This document shows, piece after piece, positions 33,804 through 44,739 of a stretch of 64,000 nt of DNA. Position 1 is the stretch's first letter, and every line of letters starts with the position of its first letter. The stretch is taken from assembly GCF_038502225.1 (NCBI RefSeq), contig NW_027195502.1, forward strand, positions 62,001 through 126,000, read 5' to 3'. This DNA comes from Cherax quadricarinatus (Eukaryota; Arthropoda; Malacostraca; Decapoda; Parastacidae). The notes beneath the pieces are model-generated. The model was not told the DNA's origin, searched no databases, and saw only the letters and a program-made list of their open reading frames with translations. The translations under genes and the position numbers were made by a program.

Positions 33804-34554
33804 TACATCATGCTTGATGCATGACTCTGTCATGATTGATGATCTTCTATCACAGTCACTTCCCAAGACTAACAACTGTCAATCTTGATCACATCTCCAG
33901 CAATCAAAAGAGCTAAATACAGAAGGAGAAAACATTCTCAAACAGAACCACAGGGACAACTTTATTAACCACTTTGATCAATGGTATAAAGTGCAGGCCA
34001 CTGGCACACAAAATTTAATGATGATTTAGTACCACTATTGAGAGTGTTCTCACAGATCAGAGGGGCAGGAATGAGAGAGCAAAAGACCCTCCATAAATAT
34101 ATTAAAAACCAATGTAAGTACTATAATGATCCACAACTCTATGTAATCTAACACATGCACAGCTAGGAGAGTTAGTAAAGCCTTAAGTGGACTGTAGAAC
34201 CCAGACCTGCTCAGAACGTTCAAGCTGCACTAACAAATGCAAAGGAATAGAAAGGAAAGAACTTAGGCAACAGGAATGGGAACAGTTTGTTAGTGATTAA
34301 ATAGGTCCACCCCTTTGAGTTTGACTTGGAAAGGTATAAATAAAATAACCAGAAGGCTAGCAGTAGTTGCTCATCCCTTTCCTCTTGAAAAAAGCAAATG
34401 GCCTCATAATGACTGGTCCAACATCCAGAGCATGAAAGCCTTCCATCTCATATTAGAAAAAATTTGAGTACTTCTGAAGAAATGTTGAAACTGATTAATT
34501 TTATAGGCCAAATGCAGTAAGAGTGATTGCCTCTTTACAGTATAAGATTAGATA

Positions 34555-35720
34555 ATGCATTAACCAAAGTCCAGTCAACTGCTCCTGGAAGGGATGGTAC
34601 CAACCTCTGATATTCTCAGAACTCTAAGGCACACGTGCCACAGTAACCCTTTGTTAAGCTGTATAATCTCCAGTTACATTGAGGAGGCGATGCTTCCTAC
34701 TTCCTGGGCAATAGTCTCATTATTGCTATCCTAAGCCCCAACAGCCTGATACAGCCTTTAGGCCGATCTCATAACTAGTTGTCTTTGCAAAACTTTTGAA
34801 AGAATGATGTAACAGATTGTACTACAAATCAATTTTATCAACTTTTCCCCTACCTCTATGGGTTCATGAAAGGTAAAGTGTGCCAGGGCAGTATTTCCAC
34901 CTTTCTCACTGCACACCTCTACTAGTTTACACTTTTTCTTGATCTAAAATCTGCATTTGATATTGCAAACAGAACCGTTATACTACATAGACCAACCAAA
35001 ATAGATATTGGTGGTAGCTTACTCTGCTTTGGATAATAGGATACCTGTCAAATAGGTATCTCTGTCCTTCACCAAGGCTTCAGGTGATTCTAAAGAAATG
35101 TCTTTAGGTACACCGCAGGGGAGGAGTTCTTGGTCATGCTAATTTAATATTCTGATTAATGCTCTCCTAAAATGCTCTGCACTGCCTCACCTAAACATAT
35201 AGCTATAAAAGCTATGCTGATGATATCATGATCCATACAACAGGGCATAAGAGATGAATGCCATTCTTAGTGAAGTTCAAGCAATTTGTAATCGACTGGG
35301 CCTCATAATATCTTCCTCTACAAACAAAGAAGATATTAACAAGCAAACGACATCCCCACCATCTATTTTGAGGTGAAATCATTAGCTACGTTAAAACTTA
35401 CAGTGAATAATACTTGGGTGTAGATGTACCCTTTAACAAATCCACTATACCACAACTAAACAGGAAACATAAAAAGCTAGATAAATGCTCCTCAAAGAAG
35501 CTGTTACTGCTTTCACAATCCCAACTATGGTGCTAATGTGAGAATCATTGAGAATGATGTACATAGCCTATGTTGGGTCATGGTGATTATGCTGCTCATG
35601 TTGATGTAGCTGCAGAGAAAGTTCCCTCCGACCACTTGGAGTTAATGCAAAATGAAGCTCTCAGGACATTCTTGGCTGTCCCAGATCTACAAAAGTTCTT
35701 AACATGAGGGAAGGAGCTTG
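34555..35720 (+). pseudogene. LINE C reverse transcriptase remnant
   Basis: ALTKVQSTAPGRDGTN at about 34,557-34,605 is the RT entry motif, also seen in LINE C copy 1 as STAPGEDGITYD. GTPQG (about 35,105-35,120) is motif B and YADDI (about 35,212-35,226) is motif C with both catalytic aspartates. These motifs lie in different frames with stops between, so no active enzyme is encoded as written. Confidence 0.7.
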
Positions 35721-36084
35721 TTATTTCTAAGAAGTATCAGTGATAAGTTATTTAGAAATTAACACTGTACTCAGTATTAGAATGTTGAGAAACAGACCAG
35801 ACTTACTCACAGTGAATCTTACCAAGTGTCTAGAGAGGAGTAAATACACACAGATCTAAATGGATTGTGAAAACGTGCAGTGCATTAAATTTTATAACCT
35901 GCATGAACGCTGTATCACTGTATAGCAACAAGTGGTATTTCACCCCTCCGCAGAAGATGTGTTCATTTAATATCACATACCTGAGTCCCTCTGAAGCTCC
36001 ATTGCTAATGCATCCCCTTCCTTAAATCTCTTGTTAAGACAACTACTCAAGAAGAAATTTTCGCCCTAGCTATTAGTAATAGTT

Positions 36085-36420
36085 ATCTAGATTATATATG
36101 ATGGATCTAAACAGAGTCTTCTGGCAGAGCTGCATCTGCTCTTATTTACCTCCTAATTAGAACAAATAATAAAGTTGTTGAGTTAGGCATAAGTGTGGGC
36201 GTCTGCCACAAAACTGAATTGTTTGCCAATCTAATCATTCACTTCAACTACAAACTGCTGAGCTTGGCTCTATCATCATTACTGATTCTATGTGTCCTTG
36301 AGCTCTTGAAACTCTGTAACTAGCTCAACAACACATGCTCATTGGAAGCCAGGTATAGATATAAGAATTAGGGGACAAAGATTAATGTACAATTATATGG
36401 GTCCCATCACACATTCTGGA
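36085..36420 (+). pseudogene. LINE C RNase H remnant
   Basis: YDGSKQS near 36,096 corresponds to YTDGSKQ in copy 1 at 14.27 kb. It is followed by GRAASALIYL, VVELGISVGVC, KTELFANLIIHF (catalytic Glu position) and LLILCVLEL (around the ITDSMCALE motif). Indels break the frame and the second catalytic Asp is not clear. Confidence 0.65.
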
Positions 36421-36996
36421 TTACTCCTTCATGATAAAAAGTTGAAATATTAGCCAAGAAGAGTATCCAAGAAGGCAATAAGAATACAACTTTGGTATAA
36501 CTGTGTCTGCTTTATTAGATAATATTGGAGAGAAGTAAATATTGAAGATGATTGTTATAGGAATGCAGTTAGAAGTGAATGAATCTATAACCCATATGAT
36601 AACATGAACGTAGATAGAAATGTGTTTATGGAGCAACTTGCAATGTGAACAGACCCATTTGATGTTGTAGTGGCCAGGCTAGAGCTTGGTTACAAGTACT
36701 TCTGGCAGTTTGGAGACACACAGATGATGATCAAATAAATATAAATTATGTACAGTCAGAGCATGAAGTCACTCTCTTGAACACTATATGCAATTGTCCA
36801 CTTATTAGAAGATACAGAGACAGACAGTATAATAACCTATATGACATATCAAAATATCACATAATGAAATTAAGATGCCAGATATACTAAAGCAAATTTC
36901 CTAAAGTACTTGTAATAATCGTCTGAACTATAGGTATTGTAGATATAAATCCATATGTATTCATATTACTTCCCTTTGGGGCCTGGATTCCTGAGC

Positions 36997-37045
36997 CTTT
37001 TGTGTATCCACATGCTCTAGCTGCAAATCCACAGGATGGATATGG
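36997..37045 (+). repeat. 3' UTR arm of an inverted repeat
   Basis: TGTGTATCCACATGCTCTAG through ACAGGATGGATATGG. Its reverse complement recurs at 37,581-37,632 with a few differences, enclosing about 535 bp. The left arm belongs to the 3' end of LINE C copy 2. Confidence 0.6.
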
Positions 37046-37079
37046 TGCTAATCGCTTCTTACTTCAGTGGCGTCATCTG

Positions 37080-37283
37080 GCATGGGCACTTGTGGTTGGA
37101 AACTTGCCTTGTCGCAGGCGCTACAATGATGGATAGAAAGCACCACAGATGTAGGGCCTTTCTACAATGATCATGATAAAGCTTCTTTATTCTCAAGACA
37201 CTTTACAATTATCAGTGAAAGCTTCTACTCCTATTCTCAAGATGCTACAATGATCGGTAAAAACTCCACAGTCGCAAGACGCC
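37080..37283. repeat. ~41-bp minisatellite, about four units
   Basis: Units start at CTACAATGAT (37,121), CTACAATGATC (37,162), TTACAATTATC (37,203) and CTACAATGATC (37,245). Each runs through (T)GAAAGC or TAAAGCTTCT to ATTCTCAAGA or GTCGCAAGAC. Spacing is 41-42 bp. The array lies inside the inverted repeat formed by the LINE C 3' UTR arms. Confidence 0.7.
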
Positions 37284-37580
37284 AAGGATTCCTGACATTT
37301 CGTTCGGATTTTAACCCCGGAAGATTCTCCACCTGGACCTTGAAAGTCAACATGTCATCAAGAGGACTATCTGACATATATTTGTGAGATGACCTTAAAA
37401 CATAATTATCATTATCATGTTGCCTGCTAGGCTATGATCTCTCCTGGATGACTGCCATCATTTGTACTCTGCTGTACAGTTAAAGTAGTACTATCAGGCG
37501 GTTAATTTATCATACACCGCAGCTCAGTCTGAAACAGATTTGAATTTTGTCACGGAGGTGGCTGGTTTGTTATCGCCCCT

Positions 37581-37632
37581 CATATCCATCCTGTAGATGG
37601 TAGCGTAAAGCATATGGATACACACACAAAGG
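37581..37632 (-). repeat. Inverted arm matching the LINE C 3' UTR
   Basis: CATATCCATCCTGTAGATGG...GCATATGGATACACA is the reverse complement of the arm at 36,997-37,045. It shows either a second, minus-oriented LINE C 3' end or an inverted duplication. Confidence 0.6.
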
Positions 37633-37663
37633 GATTAACAGTGTACATATGGGTTTTATTTAT

Positions 37664-37785
37664 AAGTAAGTTAGTAAGTTTATTTCAGGTATACAAATAC
37701 AGTTACATGAATTTATCATACATAGCAGCATATGTGTAGAAGGCCTAGGATCACCCCAAAAAATCAGATGATGTTATTCCACATT
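37664..37785 (-). mobile_element. SINE1-type short retroelement, copy 1
   Basis: Begins on the plus strand with an AAGT/TAGTAAGTT tail remnant and TTATTTCAGGTATACAAATACAG. It continues ATTTATCATACATAGCAGCA and GGCCTAGGATCACCCCAAAA. This is the reverse complement of the (TTAC)n-tailed element at 58,784-58,925. No Pol III A/B boxes are obvious, so it may be a LINE 3'-end fragment rather than a true SINE. Confidence 0.7.
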
Positions 37786-37844
37786 TTATTTCACTTATCT
37801 GTTACATGCAAATTTAGGAAGTTTGCAAAATATATCTGGTATCT

Positions 37845-38221
37845 TATTTATTTATTTATTTGTGAGAAATTTGTATACAAACTCCCAAATTTCAAAAAAT
37901 GGTAAGAGCAGCATGCCAGCCTCTTATATGCATAGCATTGCAGGCTGTTAAAATTAACTTAAGATTAACTAAGCAATGATGAAATCAGTGATAAGAACAT
38001 TATTATGGAAACAGATATTTCTAAAATTCAAATATTAGGTAATACAGGCAAATTCTAGTTGCATGCATTTGCTGTTCATTCAGTAGATGGAGTATTCTTA
38101 ACTTTAGAGTAGTGTATTCAAAAAAATAACAAGTTAGGTTTAACATTGTGTGATACAATTGTGAAGTAACATTTAGGATATACAATTTATATGGTTCAGT
38201 TATTCAGTTATTTACTTGACT
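37845..38221 (-). mobile_element. LINE family B copy 3, piece 1 (3' UTR)
   Basis: Starts with a (TTTA)n tract and matches 17,511-17,870 in order: ATCAGTGATAA, GCATTTGCTGTTCATTCAGTA or its variant, GGAGTATTCT, AACAAGTTAGGTT, ATACAATTTATATGGTTCAG. It stops at CAGTTATTTACTTG, where LINE A copy 5 begins. It resumes at 39,388. Confidence 0.75.
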
Positions 38222-39387
38222 AAAACGCACAAAATGCATTGCTAAGGAATAACAGGAAAAGTCTGGTCGATGGATCTGCGTTTCCTCACTAACAGACAGA
38301 GTAGTCATCAACAGGTAAGTCCAGAAGTGGCGCTACAGTTGAAAAGCTCTGATGTTCCTGAGCATAGTACTCGCTCCCATCTTGTTCCTCATCCTCATAT
38401 CCGACATGAACAAGGATGTCAGCCACAGCACCATGTCTTCCTTCACAGATGACACGAATCTGCATGACAGTGTCTTCCATTGCAGACACTGCAAGCTCCA
38501 GGCAGACATCTTAAATCTTTCAGTGGGCTGCAGAAACAATATGAAGTTCAACGATGAAAATTTCAATTATGAATATAGTAAACATGAGAAATTAAATCTT
38601 CATCAGAGTAAAACAAATTCGTACAAAATAGGCAAAACACCAACATCAAAGACCTGGGGTGATCATGTGGAAGGATCTCACCTTCAAGGACATAACATTT
38701 ATCAGTCGCATCTGCTAGAAAAATGACAGGATGTGGATGTGAGAACCTTCAAAACTGGGCCCAAGCCCACATGATGACACCTCTTAGGTCACTTGTTCTG
38801 CTCTAGGCTGGAATATTGCACCACACTAACAACTTTTACCCTTTCAGGAGGCAGGTGAAATTGTGACCTACTCCATGCTGAAGGCTTTCATGGCACATAT
38901 GGCAGGTAAAACACCTCAATTATTGGGAGCGCTTGGGTTCCTAAACCTGTATTCCTAGGTTTCAGGAGAGAGTTACATGATTATATGCACCTGGAAAATC
39001 CTGAAGGACTAGTACCAGACTTGCACACAGAAATCTGCTCACTGTGAAGCAAAGGGTTTGGCAGACAGTGCACCTCCATATTGAAAGCAGGGTGTCACTG
39101 GCACGTTAAGAGACCATACAATAAGTGTCAGGGCCCGAGACACATTCATGCCTTCCGGCACACATAAGAGGATTACCTGTGAACCCTGGCAGTGTTGAGC
39201 TGTTTCAGACCCAAGCTCTAAAGGTACAGTTCCGGATCAGCCGGGCTGTGGCTCGTACGTTGGTTTGCGTGCAGCCAGCAGCAACAGCCTGGTTGATCGG
39301 GCTCTGATGCAGGACGCCTGGTCACCCAGACCGGGCCACACAGGGCGTTGACCCTGGAACCTCTCAGGTGAAACTCCGTGCTCCAGT
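38222..39387 (+). mobile_element. LINE family A copy 5, 5'-truncated, inserted in LINE B copy 3
   Basis: Plus-strand copy of the RT palm-to-3'-end part. It runs from about the GKVGRWIYNFL position through APILFLILISD (about 38,370), FTDD in place of FADD, motif D and E remnants and the 3' tail GGAACCTCTCAGGTGAAACTC. It carries many 1-2-base deletions. Flanks CAGTTATTTACTTG (before) and CAGTGTTTATTTTG (after) look like a 14-bp target-site duplication with three mismatches. Confidence 0.75.
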
Positions 39388-39825
39388 GTTTATTTTGCTT
39401 TTGTAAAGTGATAAGGTAGACTTTGAAGAGATTTGAATTATAAACAGGTGTGTTTTACTTTTATATTGCAGTGACAGTTCTTGAATTTTGGGCCTGTGCG
39501 TGAGTTTTTGCCTGTGGTGGACCACAGGAACATCAGGAGTGATCTGTGCATATATTACATGGTCATGTGTTCTGTTGGTTGGCAGAGATGTTCAGAGAGG
39601 AGAGTTAATATCAGAGTTAAGTGTTCTATGTATTATGATAGTGCAATAATAGTATGGATGTTTTTAGCACGGTGATGGAGTTAGATGTTTGAATATTGGT
39701 GGAGTGTGCCTTATTGAGAATTTATTATCATTAACTACTGTACTTTGATGACAAGTGTGTCTGAGATAGTTTAGTTGTTGTTGTTTGTTGCAATTATAGG
39801 TGAGATGGGAGTAAATAAGAGTAAT
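39388..39825 (-). mobile_element. LINE family B copy 3, piece 2 (RT C-terminus/3' UTR)
   Basis: Matches 17,870-18,330: GAGATTTGAATTATAAACAG, ACCACAGGAACATCAGGAGTG, GGTCATGTGTTCTGTTG, TTAATATCAG and GAATATTGGTGGAGTGTGCC. Interrupted again at about 39,826 by SINE1 copy 2 and a further unassigned block, then resumed at about 42,235. Confidence 0.75.
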
Positions 39826-39828
39826 TAG

Positions 39829-39953
39829 AAGTAAGTAAGTAGTAAGTTTATTCAATTTACTGATACAGTTACATAAATTATCATGTGCATATGTGTGAAA
39901 CTTTATAGGATAACATTAAAAATCAGACAAGTGACTTATTTCCCATTGGGGTC
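39829..39953 (-). mobile_element. SINE1-type short retroelement, copy 2
   Basis: Plus strand starts GAAGTAAGTAAGTAGTAAGT, the complement of the (TTAC)n tail, then ATACAGTTACATAAATTATC, GTGCATATGTGTGAAA, TAGGATAACATTAAAAATCA and GTGACTTATTTCCCATTGGG. It extends to GGGGTC, which fixes the 5' end of the family when compared with the 58.8-kb copy. Confidence 0.75.
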
Positions 39954-42234
39954 ATACACATGTATTACTGTACAAAGTTATAATATTTTCACATTATTCC
40001 ATGAAGATAACATCTTGTTATCGCCACTAAAAGACTATCTACTAAGATTATTTAAGACTATACTACTATACGAGGGTCATTCACCAGATTAGAGTAAGAC
40101 ACATGTTATTGCTAAATGAAAATCATTCCCATACTTTCATGACTGTTTAAATCAGACTTTACCTTTTGGCAGTCTTCTTAATTAGTTAATGCTATGACTG
40201 GCTTTGACATGTGCAGGCGTCTCTTCGTCGCTATTGCGCTGTACAATAAAGGTGGTAGCTCCTGACAATGACTGTAGAACACAGTTGTGCTCTCTCACAC
40301 CCTTGCTATGATTGCTTTGGTTCTCAGCCTTAAACAAGTGACAGCAAGATATTCTGGACATTGTTTTGTGAGCAATTTTATAAACGTGTTAGCTTCAGTT
40401 GTTTACTCTATCTTTTAACATTGCATATCCAACTGCTGTAATTCATCCTGGCTACTTCATGTGCAGACCCAGCCCCCAGATGTGATCTTGATTTATTCTG
40501 GGTAGTTTGCAGTCTTCTCTTTCAGTTTTGTCAAGGCAGAGTACCATGACAAGCCCATCCATATGGCATTGTATAAACAGACACTTAAGGTCCTGCAGGC
40601 ACTCGGTAGTGAACCACTGGCATCTGCCACAGGAGACTTCGGTCCCCAGCATTGCTTTCTTTACTACTGTTTCTAATAAGTTCTCCTGACATGCATGGAT
40701 CAAAGGGTTACAAATATTTGTGATGAAACCAGTGATGGGCTCCCCTTTACGTTGAACATTAATTATTCCCTTCTCGGTTATGTTTCGTGCCAAGAGGCCA
40801 AGCTAGTTTTCCCTGAGTGTAATGATGGTTTTTGTCTACTAACCATTTGTAACGCGTGCTCCAGTTCAGTGTTCGTATTGAGCCATCTTGGGTCTTTACA
40901 CTGACACAACAGAGCACTGTCATCTACTTTGGTAGAGTGCGCCAGCACGTGCGAGCATATCGTGCGACTATAAGAATAATAAAGGACCCAGAATACTATG
41001 GGAACTCCATGTTACTCAGCAGGTTCCTAATTCCCATTTCATTGATTTTGGCTATTTGTCTCCTGTTGCTAAGGTAGGACAGGCAAGTCTACAGAGCCTA
41101 CCAATGAAGCATGAAGTTTCCACCAATATGTGATTGGCAGTATAGAAAGGCCTTTTGCAGTTAGTTGTACCTTCTGGTTCTGCTGACATTTCAGTTCTCG
41201 TAATCCATCAGTTAATAAGAGTGTCAGTTGGTAGGATCTTCCTAAGCCCGATTGATGGCTATGGAGAATGCCTTGTCATTAGGTGATTCTTCTTGAGAAT
41301 ATGCCCTCTCCAGATTTTGAATGTCCATGCCAGTGCTCACTAACAAGAGTCTATAGTTTACTTGCTCTGATTACTCTGCACTCTTGAAGATAGGGTGCTC
41401 TGGCCTCATGAACCCCTCCGGTACAGTATGGTGATGATTGATAGATTTATTGATAATGAGATTGACAGTTCAAGCATCTTTTTGGAACTTATGACAGGAT
41501 ATTATCAGGGCACATGCTCTTAGTTAGGTTTAACACTGCTAGTTCTTTTGAATGAAGTCATAGATACACTTACTGATTGACAACTGTTGAGTTACCCACT
41601 ATTTGGTATAGTATGTTTGGGCTTGTCAGAATCTGTGTTAAGGTATTTGATGCACTGGTAGTTTGCTGCTAGATGTTGATTTTGACAATGATGATGTGTA
41701 GTGAATTAGCTTAATTTACCACCTTAGATGTATCGTGGCATGCATAGTGTCGATGGTGAGTACTATATTTAGACACTATCTCTGCGAAACATGGCTATAC
41801 ACCCCATTGTTTTAGTTGTTGCCAAGACTTTCTGGGGTTATACTTTATACTCTTCAATTTTTGAGCAATAGTGCTTTTGCCTTTATGCTCCTTTTATCTA
41901 AACACTCACTATAAACACTCCCTTTGGAATTCATTTAGTGCAATATCCTGTCTGTTTTGCTTCCAAATCTTTTGCAGCTGGATACTCTGAATTTCTGCTA
42001 TTGTCTAATATCTCGGTATCAAGTTCGTTCTTCGTTTAATCCTAACCTCTTTAAACTAATTGTGTATTAGAATAGTAGTGACATTGTTTAATTTTCCCAG
42101 GCATCGTTTACATGCTTTAACTATATCTCATTCAGTCACAATTATTGTAGTACTATTGCAAGTGTTTCTTACTGTAGTTCTAGTTGATAAAAATGCGGAG
42201 GCTGACTGTGGGTTTTAAACGCATATCTTCTGAT
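39954..42234. other. Unassigned block between LINE B pieces, one 113-codon minus ORF
   Basis: Separates two parts of LINE B copy 3, so at least part is probably inserted. The minus frame at 40,452-40,793 contains CGRCQWFTTECLQDLKCLFIQC, a cysteine-rich stretch I do not recognise. The antisense of 41,270-41,400 translates to short stretches such as NLERAYSQEESPNDKA, plausible decayed coding sequence. An isolated TACGAGGGTCATTCA at 40,068-40,082 resembles mariner termini, but no partner end was found. Confidence 0.35.
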
Positions 42235-43130
42235 AAGTACACAGTCTTGAAATTTTTAGAAATTTGTTATTATGTGTATGAAATTGGAGTCTAATATCGA
42301 GGGTAATTCCTAAATTTTCCCCTCTGTTAACTAAATGAGTGATCCGTTTATCGTTATGTTGAAAGTACATCTCTGGCTCTGTTTTAAACTGAATAGAGTA
42401 GGTTTTGTCAATGTTTTAATGTAAGGTTTATTGAGTCCTCATCAAGTAGATATTTTCTGTAATTCTAGTGTTTACAGTGACTGAAGCTCTGGTGAGAGAA
42501 GACGTATGTCGGTAATGTCTCCCCAAAAAAGGTATGGGTTTGAAGTATTATGAAACATTGGTGATCATTGTATGTGGAGAAAGAGAAAGAAGAGAATAAG
42601 ACACTTCCTGTAGGACCTAACATAGTGGTTGTGCAGGGAAGGCACCCATTCTTTGTCACATATTGGCCTGTTGCAGATGGGACTTGAGGTAGTTGAGGCT
42701 CCAGCCATAGTGTGACAATTTACGTGGGCAAGTCATGAATAAAGCTGTATCAAAGCTTCCATAGATCAATAGAAGATCCCCAGAGTGGACTCTTTTTCTC
42801 TATTGCAGTATATATATTCAAACACTGTGTTGTGTCTTGTCATTAATAATTTAATGAGTCACAGATCCAATTGGCAGGGGTTGGGAATGTTATAGGAGAT
42901 GAGGGCAGGGTGGATTCGTTTGTAGATTAATTTTGAGATTTTTTGAGAGGTGTAAGTGGATGTTGGCTCTGGACATTCATCTAGGTCCTCCTTTGGATCA
43001 GAGGTGACCCTTTTATTTTACTGTTCATTAGATATCTTGCAGAGTTTAGACATGTGTGTAGCATCACGGATATCTGTATTGATAAAACTTCATCCAGTGC
43101 TTCATGAATACAGATTCTAGGACATAATTA
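42235..43130 (-). mobile_element. LINE family B copy 3, piece 3 (RT palm)
   Basis: Matches 18,395-19,330: AAATTTTTAGAAATTTGTTA, GTGTATGAAA.TTGGAGTCTA, GTAGGTTTTGTCAATGTTT, AGTAGATATTTTCTGTAATTC and GAAGACGTATGT. The ACACTTCCTGTAGGACC segment (about 42,600) lies at RT motif B, and CAATAGAAGATCCCCAGAG marks the motif A side. Frames are destroyed by deletions. Confidence 0.7.
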
Positions 43131-43735
43131 GAAGACAGTGAACTATGTACAAAGGATGAAATGATTCAGTCCTCAGCCACGTTGGAGTTAGTGTTCACAG
43201 CATCATGGTGGAGGAGATCTGGGACGAAGGGCGAACGAACGAAAGAAGTTGAGTAAGATCCCAATAGGATGAGCGGGGATGACAGGACATCTGTGGTATG
43301 GGAAGCTCCTAGGAGTATAGACATAATTGACTTGGCGCGAAATTGCAGTTGCAGAATACTGCTTATCGAGACGATGTTCCCGAGTGCACCAATATGCTTT
43401 CTCATCCTGCAGAGTATAACTCACGAAATCAATAATGGCGATTGCTAACTAACCATTCACGGGCGGGTTAGAACCACCAATCGTGGGTTTCTAACTACAC
43501 CCATGGCATGGTCTATAGAATATGCGTAATGACTAACACTGTGCCTGTGGCTCGGAAGAGAATACATAAAACGTAAAATGGGCGAAAAAAAACAGATCAA
43601 AGTCTGAGTGCTTTGATGAACTGGAACACCTCATTGTTTTCCGCTTTCTTGATTCACCAGTTGGTCTGGACGTAAGTTATTAGCGTATATGGAGGCTGAG
43701 CGTCTTGTTCTACCGGTCATTCAGTCGTACAGAAC
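43131..43735. other. No gene recognised
   Basis: Two overlapping minus frames (43,166-43,424) of 73-79 codons show no motif. The sequence is unique within the window as far as I can see. Confidence 0.45.
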
Positions 43736-43740
43736 CACCT

Positions 43741-43840
43741 AAGCTGTACAGTGGCCTAAAGCTCGCTTCACACAGCGAGATACAGGTTCGATTCAACCAG
43801 GTAGAAACATTAGGCGTGTTTCTGCACACACGATGGTAGG
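43741..43840 (+). mobile_element. SINE2 head (tRNA-like), split copy
   Basis: A-box-like GTGGCCTAAAGC (from 43,751) and a well-kept B box GGTTCGATTCA (43,785-43,795) are followed by GGTAGAAACATTAGGCGTGT, the conserved SINE2 neck. The body does not follow. Instead an inverted-repeat element starts about 70 bp later, and a SINE2 body appears at 44,590. The tRNA-like part is too degenerate for a working tRNA. Confidence 0.6.
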
Positions 43841-43907
43841 TAGGTCCAGGTAATTTGTCTATGAGTGAACATTAAATGGTATAAAATACCGGACAGATTT
43901 GTTAGTG

Positions 43908-44575
43908 AACACATATGCAGCAGTTAGGTATCTTTGTTCAAAACGTTTCGCCTACAGTGACCTTTTCAATCGTACAAAAAAGTTGATAAAACAGAAGGGC
44001 TTGGGGGATGTAATCATCCATCCCCCTTGAAGTTTTAGGGGGCATCCTCAGTCTGGAGAAAGTATTGTTCCATGCTGAAACAAATGGGTTAGTGACAGGA
44101 TGGACCTTTTCCGCCAGGAGTGGATGTAGACCATGTAGAGGTAAGAATTTTTGTCATTGGAAGGTCAGGTCACTCTTTCACCATTCTCACTATCCCTAAC
44201 TGTTTATGTGTTTTTCCCCTAACCCCTCTCGTTTTTCTCCCCAATGTTCCTCTGCGACCTGCCACAAATTATCTTGGTCAGATCTGTCCCTGTCAGCGTC
44301 TCCGGAGAATGGCTGGATTTGAGAGGACCGCCTTCCAACAAACATTCTTCCCTCTATGGTCATCTCACCCCCTGGCGGGATTGGCTCCATCCTGTCCTTA
44401 ACTCCATTTTTTTAGGGTATGGAGACAATCTCTTCTCAGGCTGGGATACCCTCAAAACTTCAAAGGGGGATGGATAATTCATGTTTTTAAAAATATCTTC
44501 TGCCTATCACTTTTGTCTCAAGAAGAACCCGCGTAGGGAAACGTTTTGAATAAAATACCTAACTGTTCATATGTC
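43908..44575. mobile_element. Inverted-repeat element with Penelope-like ends
   Basis: Left arm (43,908-44,072) and right arm (44,420-44,575) are reverse complements over about 160 bp with differences. Shared in complement: CGTTTT(G)AA...ATACCTAACTG, CATATGTG/CATATGTC, AAACTTCAA(A)GGGGGATGGAT and CTCAGGCTGGGAT-like sequence. The interior (~347 bp) has no convincing ORF. Each outer end carries the GAAACGTTT signature of the 2.8-kb fragment. It could be a foldback element or two Penelope 3' ends head to head. Confidence 0.6.
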
Positions 44576-44589
44576 TTCCCAACAATGGT

Positions 44590-44680
44590 TTCTTTTTCAC
44601 CATCAGTAAAATGGGTCCCGGTGTTAGTGGACTGGTGTGGGTCATCCTGGGACAAAATTGCCTAATTTGCAGGGAAAAAT
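44590..44680 (+). mobile_element. SINE2 body, split copy
   Basis: CACCATCAGTAAAATGGGTC, GGTGTTAGTGGACTGGTGTG and CATCCTGGGACAAAATTG.CCTAATTTGC match the body of the 8.67-kb SINE2 without a head. With the head at 43,741 in the same orientation it would make one SINE2, missing only its 3' end. Confidence 0.65.
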
Positions 44681-44739
44681 TTGATAACGCCTTTTTTATA
44701 ATCGTTCATTGGTTCAGCTATGGTCTGTTTGATGAAAAT

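Larger units (their letters stand above)
31750..37045 (+). mobile_element. LINE family C copy 2 (gag-like, endonuclease, RT, RNase H), decayed
   Basis: Plus-strand element of about 5.3 kb with domains in LINE order: gag-like zinc-knuckle region (about 32,260-32,460), endonuclease (33,290-33,803), RT (34,555-35,720) and RNase H (36,085-36,420). A tail translates like LEHYM..CPLIR.YRDRQYNNLYD (36,775-36,850). The 3' UTR reaches about 37,045. Stops and indels interrupt every domain. The left boundary is uncertain; I see no target-site duplication. Confidence 0.7.

Noticed and set aside
40068..40082. Mariner-type terminal inverted repeat (TACGAGGGTCATTCA)
   Set aside because: No matching inverted end, TA duplication or transposase fragment was found within a plausible distance.
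43741..43812. tRNA gene at 43.74 kb (good B box)
   Set aside because: The acceptor and anticodon stems do not pair convincingly, the A box is degenerate, and the sequence continues into the conserved SINE2 neck.
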